From Ilumatobacter sp. (lineage in GTDB: Bacteria; Actinomycetota; Acidimicrobiia; Acidimicrobiales; Ilumatobacteraceae): a stretch of 64,000 bases of DNA. Location of the stretch: assembly GCA_007693335.1 (NCBI GenBank), contig REDU01000109.1:1-64000 (forward strand), given 5' to 3'. Below are positions 19,450 to 28,475 of the stretch, piece by piece; positions within the stretch are counted from its first letter, which is position 1; the number at the start of each line of letters is the position of its first letter. A model generated the notes under the pieces. That model did no database searches. It was given only the letters and a program-made list of their open reading frames with translations, and was not told where the DNA came from. The position numbers and the translations under genes are program-made.

Positions 19450-19504
19450 CGGGACGACCGACCGGCTCTCCCCACCGCATCGCACCAGCACACGAAGGTC
19501 ATTC

Positions 19505-20821
19505 ATGGATCAACCCGTCACCATCGCCGTCATCGGGACCGGCTACGTCGGTCTCACCACCGGCGCCTGCTTCGCTCACCTCGGTCACCACGTGATCTGC
19601 GCCGACGTGGATGTTCGCAAGATCGAGCGGCTCGACGCCGGTGAGATCCCGATCGTCGAAGAGGGGCTCGCAGAGATCGTGGCGGGGGCCCGGTCCGCCG
19701 GTCGGCTCGAGTTCGTGGTCGGAGCCTCCACGGCGTCCGAGCGCGCCGACATCGTGTTCCTCTGTGTCCCCACCCCGCAGGGTGATGACGGCTCGGCCGA
19801 TCTGACCTACATCGAGATGGCGGCGGCCGAGATCGGTCCGAGCCTGCGCAGCGGGGCCGTGGTCGTCAACAAGTCGACCGTTCCGGTGGGTTCCACACGG
19901 GTGGTCGAGCGGGTGATCCGTCGTGACGACGTGACCGTCGTGTCGAACCCCGAGTTCCTCCGGGAGGGCACCGCGGTGCACGACTTCCTGCATCCCGACC
20001 GGGTCGTGATCGGATCGGTCGACCGAGCTGCCGCCGAGCGCGTGGCCGCCCTGTACGACGGTGTCGACACCGAGATGGTGATCACCGACCCGGCCTCCGC
20101 CGAGACGATCAAGTACGCGGCGAACGGCTTCTTGGCGATGAAGATCTCGTTCGTGAACGCCATCGCGGCGATGTGCGAAGCCGTGGGCGCCGACGTGGCC
20201 TCGGTGGTGCACGGCATCGGCACCGACCGACGCATCGGGTCCGCCTTCTTGAACCCGGGGCCGGGCTGGGGCGGCAGCTGCTTCCCGAAGGATTCGAGGG
20301 CGCTCGTGAAGATCGCGCAGGAGCACGGCTACAACTTCACGATGATGCGTGGCGTGATCGACGTGAACGACGAGCAGCGCTCCCGGATGATCCACAAGGT
20401 GGTGCGGGCGCTCGGCGGCCACGATCGCCACGTGCTGCACGGGGCCACGATCGGGGTGCTCGGGCTCACGTTCAAGGCAGGGACCGATGATCTCCGCGAC
20501 TCTCCGGCGCTCGCGATCATCTCCGAGCTCCGTCGTGCCGGTGCGGTCGTGAAGGCCTACGACCCGACCACCGTTCCGCCGGTCGATGATCACCGGAGCT
20601 CGGCCCTCGTCGGTATCGAGCTGTGTGCCACCGCCATCGAGGCGCTCACCGGGGTCGAGGTCGCCCTCGTGCTCACCGAATGGCCCGAGTTCCGTGAACT
20701 CGACCTCGACAAGGCGGCTGAGGTGATGGTCGGCACGGTCGTGGTCGACACCCGGAACCTGCTGGATCCAGCAGCCGTGACCGCCACGGGCCTCTCCTAC
20801 GACGGCGTCGGCCGGAAGTAG
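19505..20821 (+). CDS. ugd: UDP-glucose 6-dehydrogenase
   Basis: A 438-residue enzyme oxidising UDP-glucose to UDP-glucuronate with two NAD+. The N-terminal Rossmann motif is [14 protein letters not shown], the middle dimerisation helix contains [19 protein letters not shown], and the catalytic cysteine sits in [15 protein letters not shown] second nucleotide-like fold ends the protein. GAAGG six nucleotides upstream supports the ATG. The next gene starts 2 nt after its stop and uses its product, so the pair makes UDP-xylose or a related nucleotide pentose for glycans. Confidence 0.93.
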   Translation: MDQPVTIAVIGTGYVGLTTGACFAHLGHHVICADVDVRKIERLDAGEIPIVEEGLAEIVAGARSAGRLEFVVGASTASERADIVFLCVPTPQGDDGSADLTYIEMAAAEIGPSLRSGAVVVNKSTVPVGSTRVVERVIRRDDVTVVSNPEFLREGTAVHDFLHPDRVVIGSVDRAAAERVAALYDGVDTEMVITDPASAETIKYAANGFLAMKISFVNAIAAMCEAVGADVASVVHGIGTDRRIGSAFLNPGPGWGGSCFPKDSRALVKIAQEHGYNFTMMRGVIDVNDEQRSRMIHKVVRALGGHDRHVLHGATIGVLGLTFKAGTDDLRDSPALAIISELRRAGAVVKAYDPTTVPPVDDHRSSALVGIELCATAIEALTGVEVALVLTEWPEFRELDLDKAAEVMVGTVVVDTRNLLDPAAVTATGLSYDGVGRK

Positions 20822-20823
20822 CC

Positions 20824-21774
20824 GTGGCTCGTCTCGTCGTGGCCGGCGGAGCCGGATTCCTCGGATCACACCTCGTCGAGCGCCTGCTCGACCGCGGCGA
20901 CGAGGTGGTCGTACTCGACAACCTCGTGACCGGGGCACTCGCCAACATCGAGCACTGCTTCGGACGTGACGGTTTCGTGTTCCACCAGGTCGACGTCTCC
21001 GACTTCGTGCACGTGCCGGGCCCGGTCGATGCCGTCATGCACCTCGCCAGCCCGGCCAGCCCCGCCGACTTCGATTCCATCCCGATCCAGATCCTGAAGG
21101 TCGGCAGCCTCGGCACGCACCGCCTGCTCGGACTCGCGAAGGACAAGGGCGCACGGTTCTTCCTGGCCTCGACCAGTGAGGTGTACGGCGATCCGCTGGT
21201 CCATCCCCAACCCGAGAGCTACTGGGGCAACGTGAACCCCATCGGACCCCGCGGCTGCTACGACGAGGCCAAGCGCTTCGCCGAGGCCATGACGATGGCG
21301 TACCACCGCACGCACGGTGTCGACGTGCGGATCGTGCGGATCTTCAACACCTACGGCCCGCGGATGCGCCCGGACGACGGGCGGGTCGTGACCAACTTCG
21401 TCGTGCAGGCGCTTCGTGGCCACGAGCTGACGGTGTACGGCGACGGGAGCCAGACCCGCTCGTTCTGCTATGTCGACGACGAGGTCGAGGGGTTCCTCCG
21501 CCTGCTCGCGAGCGACGTCACCGAACCCGTCAACATCGGCAACCCGAACGAGTTCACGGTGCGGCAGTTGGCCGAGATGGTGATCGAGATGGTGCCCGAG
21601 GCCGGCGGTCTCAGGTTCGATCCCCTGCCGCAGGACGACCCCGCGCAGCGCCGACCCGACATCACCCTCGCCACCGAGCGCCTCGGGTGGGCTCCCACGG
21701 TCGAACTGCACGAGGGCCTCGGCCGCACGATCGAGTGGTTCCGCGAGTTGCTGGCCGACCGCGCCGCCGGCTGA
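20824..21774 (+). CDS. uxs: UDP-glucuronate decarboxylase (UDP-xylose synthase)
   Basis: A 316-residue extended short-chain dehydrogenase. It has the NAD-binding [15 protein letters not shown], the catalytic Ser-Tyr-Lys set (ASTSEVYGD, then GCYDEAKR) and the UXS-specific block [18 protein letters not shown], with RSFCYVDD later. It should decarboxylate UDP-glucuronate to UDP-xylose. The GTG start follows the ugd stop by 2 nt, so the two are translated from one message. The product feeds cell-wall or exopolysaccharide glycosylation; no glycosyltransferase is nearby, so the end use is unknown. Confidence 0.9.
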   Translation: MARLVVAGGAGFLGSHLVERLLDRGDEVVVLDNLVTGALANIEHCFGRDGFVFHQVDVSDFVHVPGPVDAVMHLASPASPADFDSIPIQILKVGSLGTHRLLGLAKDKGARFFLASTSEVYGDPLVHPQPESYWGNVNPIGPRGCYDEAKRFAEAMTMAYHRTHGVDVRIVRIFNTYGPRMRPDDGRVVTNFVVQALRGHELTVYGDGSQTRSFCYVDDEVEGFLRLLASDVTEPVNIGNPNEFTVRQLAEMVIEMVPEAGGLRFDPLPQDDPAQRRPDITLATERLGWAPTVELHEGLGRTIEWFRELLADRAAG

Positions 21775-21830
21775 TCTCCACGTTTCGTCGCACGTTCCGG
21801 CGGATCCGGGAGTGCCGGGCGCGTCGGTCC

Positions 21831-21836
21831 TACACT
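21831..21836 (+). promoter_or_regulatory. -10 element of the ClC gene
   Basis: TACACT ends seven nucleotides before the GTG at 21844; leaderless spacing. Confidence 0.5.
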
Positions 21837-21843
21837 CGGCCCG

Positions 21844-23145
21844 GTGCGACGTCGTTTCCTGGGGTTCGGTCCGCGACCGACCTCGTTCGACGTACGACGT
21901 GACGAGTTGCGCAAACTGGTTCGGCGCTCGCGCGACGTGGTCGTGTTCGCCGCGGTCACCGGCGCCATCGTCGGTCTCGCGGTTCGGCTGTTCGAGTACG
22001 TCGTGCTCGAGGTCGCCTACGAGCGCCTCCTGCACCAAGAGCTGTGGATGATCGCGCTCGCCCCCGTGGGCGGCCTGCTGCTCTCGGCGCTGATCCTGCG
22101 GTGGGTCGGCGGCGGCGTCTCGTCGGCCACCACCGACGAGTACCTCCGGGCGTACCACGATCCCGACTACCACCTGCGCATCCGACCCACGATCGCTCGC
22201 ATCGCGGCGTCGATCACCACCCTCGGTTCCGGGGGCTCGCTCGGCCTCGAGGGACCGTCGATCTACGGCGGGGCCAGCCTGGGCGCGTCGATCCAGGCGC
22301 GTCTGCCGAAGCGGTTCCGTGGTACCGACCACCGCACGTTGCTCGTGGCCGGGGCGGCCGCCGGCGTGGCGGCCATCTTCAAGGCACCAGCGACCGGTGC
22401 GATCTTCGCGCTCGAGGTTCCCTTTCGCGACGAGCTCGGTCGTCGGGTGCTGCTGCCCGCCCTGGTGGCCAGCGCCTCGGGTTACCTGACGTTCGTCGCG
22501 CTGAGCGACACCGCACCCATCTTCCGCGTGGTCGACCAGCAGCTGTTCACGATCCGCGACCTCTTCGGAGCGCTGCTGATCGGGATCATGTGCGCGCTCG
22601 GTGCCCGGGCGTTCGCCAAGCTGATGCGGATCGCCAAGGGATTCTCGCTGCGGGCCCTCCCGGTGCGTTTCGTCCTGTCATCGGTGGCGCTGGTCGGGCT
22701 GTTCGTACTGTCGCGCGGGCTCACCGGCGAGAACCTCACCATCGGCACCGGGTACGAGGTCATCACCGGGTGGTTGTCGGATCCCGATCTCGCGCTCTGG
22801 CTCATCGTCACCGTGTTCGTGATGCGCTGCCTGGCGTCGGCATTCACGATGGCCGGGGGTGGCGTGGGTGGTGTCTTCATCCCACTCGTGGTGGGCGGGG
22901 CGTTCGTGGGGCGCGCCGTGGGCGAGGTCGTGAACCCCGATCGGTACACGCTGTACACGCTGCTCGGCATCGCCGCGTTCCTCGGATCGGGATACCGGGT
23001 GCCGTTGGCAGCGATCATGTTCGTGGCCGAGACCACCGGCAGCCCCAACTTCGTGGTCCCGGCGCTCTTCGCGGCGGTGGCCGCCGAGCTGGTGATGGGG
23101 GAGCAGTCGATCACTGCGTTCCAGAGGTCTCCCAGCGACGACTGA
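21844..23145 (+). CDS. ClC-family chloride channel/transporter
   Basis: A 433-residue membrane protein of the ClC family. Anion-binding elements are GSGGS (residues 128-132), GLEGP with the gating Glu136, and GVGGVFIP near residue 345. The internal proton-glutamate position (Glu203 in the E. coli antiporter, in the LFIIEE context) reads ALEV here, so it is Val192, as in eukaryotic ClC channels. The C-terminal tyrosine ligand is also not evident. This suggests passive chloride conduction or altered coupling rather than classical 2:1 exchange. The GTG start is fixed by the upstream TACACT. Confidence 0.85.
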   Translation: MRRRFLGFGPRPTSFDVRRDELRKLVRRSRDVVVFAAVTGAIVGLAVRLFEYVVLEVAYERLLHQELWMIALAPVGGLLLSALILRWVGGGVSSATTDEYLRAYHDPDYHLRIRPTIARIAASITTLGSGGSLGLEGPSIYGGASLGASIQARLPKRFRGTDHRTLLVAGAAAGVAAIFKAPATGAIFALEVPFRDELGRRVLLPALVASASGYLTFVALSDTAPIFRVVDQQLFTIRDLFGALLIGIMCALGARAFAKLMRIAKGFSLRALPVRFVLSSVALVGLFVLSRGLTGENLTIGTGYEVITGWLSDPDLALWLIVTVFVMRCLASAFTMAGGGVGGVFIPLVVGGAFVGRAVGEVVNPDRYTLYTLLGIAAFLGSGYRVPLAAIMFVAETTGSPNFVVPALFAAVAAELVMGEQSITAFQRSPSDD

Positions 23146-23164
23146 ACGTGCCAGGATCGCCTCG

Positions 23165-25054
23165 ATGACCGGGCAGCCCAGCACCTCCGCGACCATCGTC
23201 CGTTCCGAACTCCAGGGCACGGTCGTCTCGCTCGAGACGACCGTCGGTGCCGTGGTGCGAGCCGGGTCCGCGCTCGCCCTCGTCGAGTCGATGAAACTGC
23301 ACCACGAGGTGCCGGCGCCGCACCCCGGCACCGTGACGGCCGTGATCGCCGCCGTCGGCCAGACCGTGATGCCCGGTGACGTGCTGTTCGAGCTCGGCCC
23401 GCCACCGGCGGACGACGACTCCGGACGTGGCACCGGGGATGGACTCGCCGCCGCTGCGTCGGAGGGGTCGGACCACCGGCCCACGGCTGGTGCGGGTACG
23501 CACCGGGCTGATCTCGCCGAGGTACTCGAGCGTCATCGCATCGGTCTCGACGAGGCCCGACCCGCCGCTGTCGAGCGGCGGCGGGCGCGTCACCGGCGCA
23601 CGGCGCGCGAGAACCTCGATCACCTCGTCGACGCCGGATCGTTCGTCGAGTACGGCCCGCTCGTGATCGCAGCACAGCGGCGCCGTCGCGAGCTCGACGA
23701 CCTCGTGGCCAACACGCCGGCCGACGGGTTGGTGGGCGGCATCGGCTCGGTGAACGGTCACCTCTTCGCCGGACGCGAGACCCAGTGCGTGGCCGTCTCG
23801 TACGACTACACGGTGCTGGCCGGCACCCAGGGCACGCAGAACCACCGGAAGAAGGACCGCCTGTTCGAGGTGGCCGAGCAGCTGCGGCTCCCCATCGTCT
23901 TCTTCACCGAGGGCGGTGGTGGTCGGCCCGGTGACACCGACGCCCCGGGCGTGAGCGGCCTCGATTGTCTCGCGTTCCAGTGGTTCGCCCAGCTGTCGGG
24001 CACGGTGCCGCTCGTGGGCATCGCCGCGGGGTACTGCTTCGCCGGGAACGCCGCCATCCTCGGATGCTGCGATGTGGTGATCGCCACCGAGGATTCCAAC
24101 ATCGGCATGGGCGGCCCGGCGATGATCGAGGGTGGGGGTCTGGGCGTCTACGAGCCGACCGAGATCGGTCCGATCGACGTGCAGCGTCGCAACGGGGTGG
24201 TCGACGTCGTGGTGCCCGACGAAGAGGCCGCGGTCGAGGTCGCCCAGCAGTACCTCTCGTACGTCCAGGGATCGGTCGACCGCTGGGAGGCGGCCGACCC
24301 CCACCTGCTCCGCGACGTCGTGCCCGTCGACCGGCTCCGCGGTTACGACGTTCGGCGCGCGGTCGAGCTGCTGTTCGACACCGGCAGCGTGCTCGAACTC
24401 CGCCGCGACTTCGGGCTCGGCATGATCACTGCGTTCGCCCGGATCGAGGGGATGCCGGTGGGGGTGATCGCCAACAACCCGGCACATCTCGCAGGAGCCA
24501 TCGACAGTCCCGGCGCCGACAAGGCGGCACGGTTCATGCAGCTGTGCGACTCGTACGGCATCCCCCTGGTGACGCTCTGCGACACACCGGGGATGATGGT
24601 GGGTCCCGACGTCGAGGCGACGGCGCTCGTGCGTCACTGCAGTCGGCTGTTCGTGACCGGGGCCAACGTGTCGGTGCCGATGGTGACGATCGTGCTCCGC
24701 AAGGCCTACGGCCTGGGCGCCCAGGCGATGATGGGCGGCACCACCAAGGCGCCGCTCGCCTGTCTGGCGTGGCCCACGGGCGAGTTCGGCGGGATGGGGC
24801 TCGAGGGCGCGGTGCGTCTCGGCTACCGCCGCGAGCTCGAGGCTGCCGAGGACGACGAGGCCCGCGAGCAGTTGTTCCGGGAGCTGGTCGACCGGCTGTA
24901 CGAGCACGGCCGGGCCGTGAGCGTGGCGTCGTACTTCGAGATCGACGATGTGATCGACCCCGCCGACAGCCGTCGGTGGCTCGCCACCCTGCTGCGCTCG
25001 GCCCCGCCGGTGGACCGATCGGTGCCGCGTCGCCCCAATATCGACACCTGGTGA
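23165..25054 (+). CDS. biotinyl-domain/carboxyltransferase fusion (acyl-CoA carboxylase type)
   Basis: A 629-residue protein. Residues about 8-80 are a biotinyl/lipoyl beta-barrel with the attachment motif VESMKLHHEV (Lys44). A hydrophilic linker (about 82-115) leads to a complete two-lobed carboxyltransferase of the propionyl/acetyl-CoA carboxylase beta type. The first lobe has GGGGRPGDTD and IAAGYCFAGNAA; the second has CDTPGMMVGPDVEA and AYGLGAQAMMGG. It should move CO2 between biotin and an acyl-CoA or other acceptor. No biotin carboxylase gene is in the window, so it must use a distant partner. The ATG lies 19 nt after the ClC stop, with CAGGAT seven nucleotides before it. The last codons and stop lie in the first copy of a 19-bp repeat. 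Confidence 0.85.
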   Translation: MTGQPSTSATIVRSELQGTVVSLETTVGAVVRAGSALALVESMKLHHEVPAPHPGTVTAVIAAVGQTVMPGDVLFELGPPPADDDSGRGTGDGLAAAASEGSDHRPTAGAGTHRADLAEVLERHRIGLDEARPAAVERRRARHRRTARENLDHLVDAGSFVEYGPLVIAAQRRRRELDDLVANTPADGLVGGIGSVNGHLFAGRETQCVAVSYDYTVLAGTQGTQNHRKKDRLFEVAEQLRLPIVFFTEGGGGRPGDTDAPGVSGLDCLAFQWFAQLSGTVPLVGIAAGYCFAGNAAILGCCDVVIATEDSNIGMGGPAMIEGGGLGVYEPTEIGPIDVQRRNGVVDVVVPDEEAAVEVAQQYLSYVQGSVDRWEAADPHLLRDVVPVDRLRGYDVRRAVELLFDTGSVLELRRDFGLGMITAFARIEGMPVGVIANNPAHLAGAIDSPGADKAARFMQLCDSYGIPLVTLCDTPGMMVGPDVEATALVRHCSRLFVTGANVSVPMVTIVLRKAYGLGAQAMMGGTTKAPLACLAWPTGEFGGMGLEGAVRLGYRRELEAAEDDEAREQLFRELVDRLYEHGRAVSVASYFEIDDVIDPADSRRWLATLLRSAPPVDRSVPRRPNIDTW

Positions 25055-25116
25055 TGGCATCGACACCTGGTGAGGGCATCGACACCTGGTGATGGCATCG
25101 ACACCTGGTGAGGGCC
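25041..25116. repeat. 19-bp tandem repeat, four copies, between convergent genes
   Basis: Units start at 25041, 25060, 25079 and 25098. They alternate TCGACACCTGGTGATGGCA and TCGACACCTGGTGAGGGCA (the fourth ends in C), giving a duplicated 38-bp unit. Each contains the dyad CACC-T-GGTG. The first copy carries the DTW-stop end of the carboxyltransferase gene, suggesting the array grew by duplication of that 3' end. Confidence 0.92.
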
Positions 25117-25117
25117 G

Positions 25118-25816
25118 TCAGTCGCCGAGCTGCTGGAACACGAAGTTCGACTGCTTGACCGATCCCATGGCGGCGCTCGACGCCGGTGAGTAGCGGTGGC
25201 CCGGGTACAGGATCACGTCGTCGGGCACCCTCGACAGCCGTCGGAGGCTCTGGACCATCTGCGCAGGATCGCTGCCGGGGAGGTCGGTGCGCCCGCAGCC
25301 GTCGAGGAAGAGCGTGTCGCCCGCCACCAGGCGCCCGTCGACCAGGAAGCACTGGCTGCCCGGCGTGTGCCCGGGTGTGTGCACCAGCTCGATCTCGATC
25401 TCGCCCACCTGCAGCCGGTCACCGGGATCGTGGGCCACGAGATCGTGCTCGGAGACACCGGTGGTGCGGGTGACCCAGGGGAGCTCGTCACGCTGCACGT
25501 GGATCGGGCACGATCGCTGCTCGAGCAGCGTGGAGATTCCCTCGATCTCGAAGCCCATCATCGAACCACCCACGTGATCGGGGTGGTAGTGCGTGGCGAG
25601 CACCCCGGTGACGGTCATGTCGTCGGCCGCCACGGCGTCGAGCAGGTCACCCACCGAGTACGCCGGGTCGACCAGGAGACACTCGCCGGTGACGCGATCG
25701 CCGATCGCGTAGACGAAGTTCACCATCTGACCCGCCAGCTGGTCGTCGGTCGCGAAGTCGCGTCCTGACAGGAGCTGCCGGAAGTAGAGACGATCCTGAT
25801 CATGGGTCGAGGCCAT
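25118..25816 (-). CDS. MBL-fold hydrolase, persulfide dioxygenase/glyoxalase II-like
   Basis: A 232-residue metallo-beta-lactamase-fold protein. The metal motif THYHPDH gives His76, His78, Asp80 and His81. HTPGHTPGS supplies His150, AGDTLF supplies Asp167, and PGHRYS supplies His207. The order and the GCGRTD segment match the branch containing ETHE1-type persulfide dioxygenases and glyoxalase II relatives. The most likely substrate is a glutathione-like or low-molecular-weight thiol conjugate, but this is inferred. The ATG at 25816 lies six nucleotides from a TACGCT -10 shared with the divergent oxidoreductase gene. Confidence 0.82.
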   Translation of the reverse strand: MASTHDQDRLYFRQLLSGRDFATDDQLAGQMVNFVYAIGDRVTGECLLVDPAYSVGDLLDAVAADDMTVTGVLATHYHPDHVGGSMMGFEIEGISTLLEQRSCPIHVQRDELPWVTRTTGVSEHDLVAHDPGDRLQVGEIEIELVHTPGHTPGSQCFLVDGRLVAGDTLFLDGCGRTDLPGSDPAQMVQSLRRLSRVPDDVILYPGHRYSPASSAAMGSVKQSNFVFQQLGD

Positions 25817-25822
25817 GTCCGG

Positions 25823-25832
25823 AGCGTACGCT
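25823..25832. promoter_or_regulatory. palindromic -10 shared by two divergent leaderless genes
   Basis: AGCGTACGCT is a perfect 10-bp palindrome. Read on the plus strand it supplies TACGCT ending 7 nt before the ATG at 25840; on the minus strand it supplies TACGCT ending 6 nt before the ATG at 25816. The whole intergenic region is 23 bp. Confidence 0.6.
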
Positions 25833-25839
25833 GACGAAC

Positions 25840-26964
25840 ATGACGACGGTCAGTGGGACGACGAACGACAGGCCCAGCGCTGCGCCGACCACCGTGCGCT
25901 ACGGCGTGATCGGCACCGGGATGATGGGAATCGAGCACATCGAGAACATCTTGCACCTCGACGGTGCGGTGGTGACGGCGGTGGCCGACCCCCACACCCC
26001 GTCGCGCGAGACCGGACGCATGGTGGCGGGGGTGTCCCATCCGGTGCTCGAGTTCGAGCACCACCGCGACCTCATCGACTCGGGTGCGTGCGACGCCGTC
26101 GTGATCGCGAGTCCCAACCACACCCACGTCGAGGTGCTGCTCGACGTCCTGGCGAGCGATCTCCACGTGATGGTCGAGAAGCCGCTCTGCACCACGGTGG
26201 ACGACTGCCGCCGGGTGGTCGAGGCCGCCGAGTCCGGGCCAGCGGGTCGTGTGGTCTGGATGGGCCTCGAGTACCGCTACATGCCGCCCACCCGCGCACT
26301 GCTCGACGAGCTGGCGACCGGGACGGCCGGCACCGTCCGGATGGTCGCCATCCGCGAGCACCGGTTCCCGTTCCTCCGCAAGGTCGACAACTGGAACCGC
26401 TTCAATGCGAACACGGGCGGGACGCTGGTCGAGAAGTGCTGCCACTTCTTCGACCTCATGAACCTGGTGATCGGGAGCCGTCCCGTCAGGGTGATGGCAT
26501 CGGGTGCGCAGGATGTCAACCACCTCGACGAGGTCTACGACGGCCGTCGACCCGACGTGCTCGACAACGCCTACGTGATCGTCGAGTACGACAACGGCGC
26601 CCGCGGCATGCTCGACCTCTGCATGTTCGCCGAGGCGAGCAAGAACGAGCAGGAGGTGGTCGTCACCGGTGACGAGGGAAAGCTCGAGGCACTCGTGACC
26701 GAAGGTGTCCTGCGGATCGGACGGCGGAAGGACGGGCTGCACGTGGTCGCCGAGCGCGAGGTGCACGATCCTGACATCAAGCACCAGGGGCTGCACCACG
26801 GATCGAGCTATCTCGAGCACCTGGCCTTCGTCGACGCCATCCGCACCGGTGATGATCCCGCGGTCACCCTCGTCGACGGCTTGTGGTCGGTCGTGGTCGG
26901 ACAGGCGGCCCACCGCTCGATCGAGCAGCGCCGCGCCGTCGAGATCGCGGAGCTGCTCGGGTGA
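25840..26964 (+). CDS. Gfo/Idh/MocA-family oxidoreductase
   Basis: A 374-residue NAD(P)-dependent oxidoreductase. The Rossmann motif is YGVIGTGMMG (residues 21-30). The family's catalytic Glu-Lys-Pro appears as VEKPLC (113-115). The C-terminal alpha/beta domain contains NTGGTLVEKCCHFFDL, where the His should be the proton relay. Family members act on sugars, inositols and amino-sugar nucleotides. The following ProA-like gene starts inside the stop codon (GTGA), so the two work from one message. The real start could be a GTG at codon 19, but the ATG has ideal -10 spacing. Confidence 0.85.
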   Translation: MTTVSGTTNDRPSAAPTTVRYGVIGTGMMGIEHIENILHLDGAVVTAVADPHTPSRETGRMVAGVSHPVLEFEHHRDLIDSGACDAVVIASPNHTHVEVLLDVLASDLHVMVEKPLCTTVDDCRRVVEAAESGPAGRVVWMGLEYRYMPPTRALLDELATGTAGTVRMVAIREHRFPFLRKVDNWNRFNANTGGTLVEKCCHFFDLMNLVIGSRPVRVMASGAQDVNHLDEVYDGRRPDVLDNAYVIVEYDNGARGMLDLCMFAEASKNEQEVVVTGDEGKLEALVTEGVLRIGRRKDGLHVVAEREVHDPDIKHQGLHHGSSYLEHLAFVDAIRTGDDPAVTLVDGLWSVVVGQAAHRSIEQRRAVEIAELLG

Positions 26965-28475
26965 ACCCGCCGGCCATCGGGTCGCTCCACCGCCTCGAGG
27001 CCGGCCAGCTCGTGCCGTTCGGTGGCCACCGGTTCACCACGGTGTCGGAAGAGCTGGCGGGCGCGTTCCGGCCGGGCGATCACCTCGTGGTGGTGCAGGA
27101 GACGGGGGCCCTGCTGCACGTACCGGCTGATCAGCAGCAACTGGTCGGTGGGGTGGTCGATCGTGCCCTGGGCGCCTTCGGCGAGATGGCCGCGTGCTCC
27201 GACCAGCGCATCACGGTGTTCTTCGACCGGTTCGCTGCGTTGCTCGAGCACGACGCCACGTTCGCCGCCATCGCCGCTGCGAACGCCGCCGACGTCGAGC
27301 AGGCCGAGCGTCGCGGCCGCTCGACCACCCGTCTGGTGCTGGACGATCGCATGCGACTCGACATGGTGGCGGGGCTCAGAGCGTGGCGCGACACCAGCGC
27401 CGTTCGCCACATGGCGGTCGACCGGATCGACCACGAGGGATGGTCGGTCGAGGCCTGGCGCGCACCGTTGGGCGTGGTCGGGTTCGTGTTCGAGGGTCGG
27501 CCGAACGTGTTCGCCGATGCGGTGGGCGTGATCCGCACCGGCAACACGGTGGTGTTCCGCATCGGGTCCGATGCGCTCGGCACCGCTCGGGCGATCATGG
27601 AATCCGCGTTGCAGCCCGCCCTGGCCGAGGCCGGACTCCCCGAGGGCGCGGTCGGGCTGGTCGACTCGGCCGAGCGGGCAGCCGGCTGGGCGCTGTTCAG
27701 CGACGCACGCCTCTCCCTGGCGGTGGCACGCGGATCGGGTCCGGCCGTGGCCCAGCTGGGAGCTGTCGCCCGTCAGGCCGGCGTGCCGGTGAGTCTCCAC
27801 GGCACAGGGGGCGCGTGGATGATCGCAGGCGTCTCGGCGTCGGCTCGTCGCTTCGCGTCCAGTGTGACCAATTCGCTCGATCGCAAGGTGTGCAACACCC
27901 TCAACGTGTGCTGCATCGTGGCCGACCGCGCCGCCGAGCTCGTCCCAGAGTTCGTGGCTGCGGTCGAGGCGGCGGCCGCCGGGCGCGGGAGCAGCGCACG
28001 GGTACACGTCGATCCGGCGGCGTGGGGTTTCCTCGACCCCGCCGACGTCCACCGCCGCGTCAGCGTGCGTCGCGCCGACGGTGTGCACGACGAGCCGTTC
28101 GTCTCACCGATCGACCACGATCTCCTCGGGGTCGAATGGGAGTGGGAGGACTCGCCGGAGGTCTCGCTGGTGGTCGTTCCCGACATCGCCGCGGCGGTCG
28201 AGCTCTGCAATCGGTGGAGTCCGCACTTCGTGGTGTCGCTGATCAGCGACGACCCGGGCGAGCACGACGCCGTGAACCGCTCGGTCGATGCACCGTTCGT
28301 GGGCGACGGCTTCACCCGGTGGGTCGACGGTCAGTACGCACTGTCGGTACCCGAGCTCGGTCTCTCGAACTGGGAGGGTGGCCGCCTGCTCGGACGTGGG
28401 GCGATCCTCTCGGGTGACTCGGTGCACACGGTCCGGTACCGATCCCACATCACCGATCCGTCGGTACGTCGCTGA
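26961..28475 (+). CDS. ProA-like (gamma-glutamyl phosphate reductase family) dehydrogenase with extra N-terminus
   Basis: A 504-residue protein. From about residue 85 it aligns with glutamate-5-semialdehyde dehydrogenase: FVFEGRPNVFADAV (177-188) corresponds to the ESRPNV block, and VCNTLN gives the nucleophile Cys311. ProA is normally about 420 residues; residues 1-80 are an additional segment I do not recognise. The VCNT and FEGRPNV variants and the fusion argue for a paralogue with another acyl-phosphate or aldehyde substrate, not the proline pathway enzyme. It is translationally coupled to the oxidoreductase upstream. Its TGA abuts the stop of the convergent CAP gene with no gap. Confidence 0.75.
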   Translation: MNPPAIGSLHRLEAGQLVPFGGHRFTTVSEELAGAFRPGDHLVVVQETGALLHVPADQQQLVGGVVDRALGAFGEMAACSDQRITVFFDRFAALLEHDATFAAIAAANAADVEQAERRGRSTTRLVLDDRMRLDMVAGLRAWRDTSAVRHMAVDRIDHEGWSVEAWRAPLGVVGFVFEGRPNVFADAVGVIRTGNTVVFRIGSDALGTARAIMESALQPALAEAGLPEGAVGLVDSAERAAGWALFSDARLSLAVARGSGPAVAQLGAVARQAGVPVSLHGTGGAWMIAGVSASARRFASSVTNSLDRKVCNTLNVCCIVADRAAELVPEFVAAVEAAAAGRGSSARVHVDPAAWGFLDPADVHRRVSVRRADGVHDEPFVSPIDHDLLGVEWEWEDSPEVSLVVVPDIAAAVELCNRWSPHFVVSLISDDPGEHDAVNRSVDAPFVGDGFTRWVDGQYALSVPELGLSNWEGGRLLGRGAILSGDSVHTVRYRSHITDPSVRR

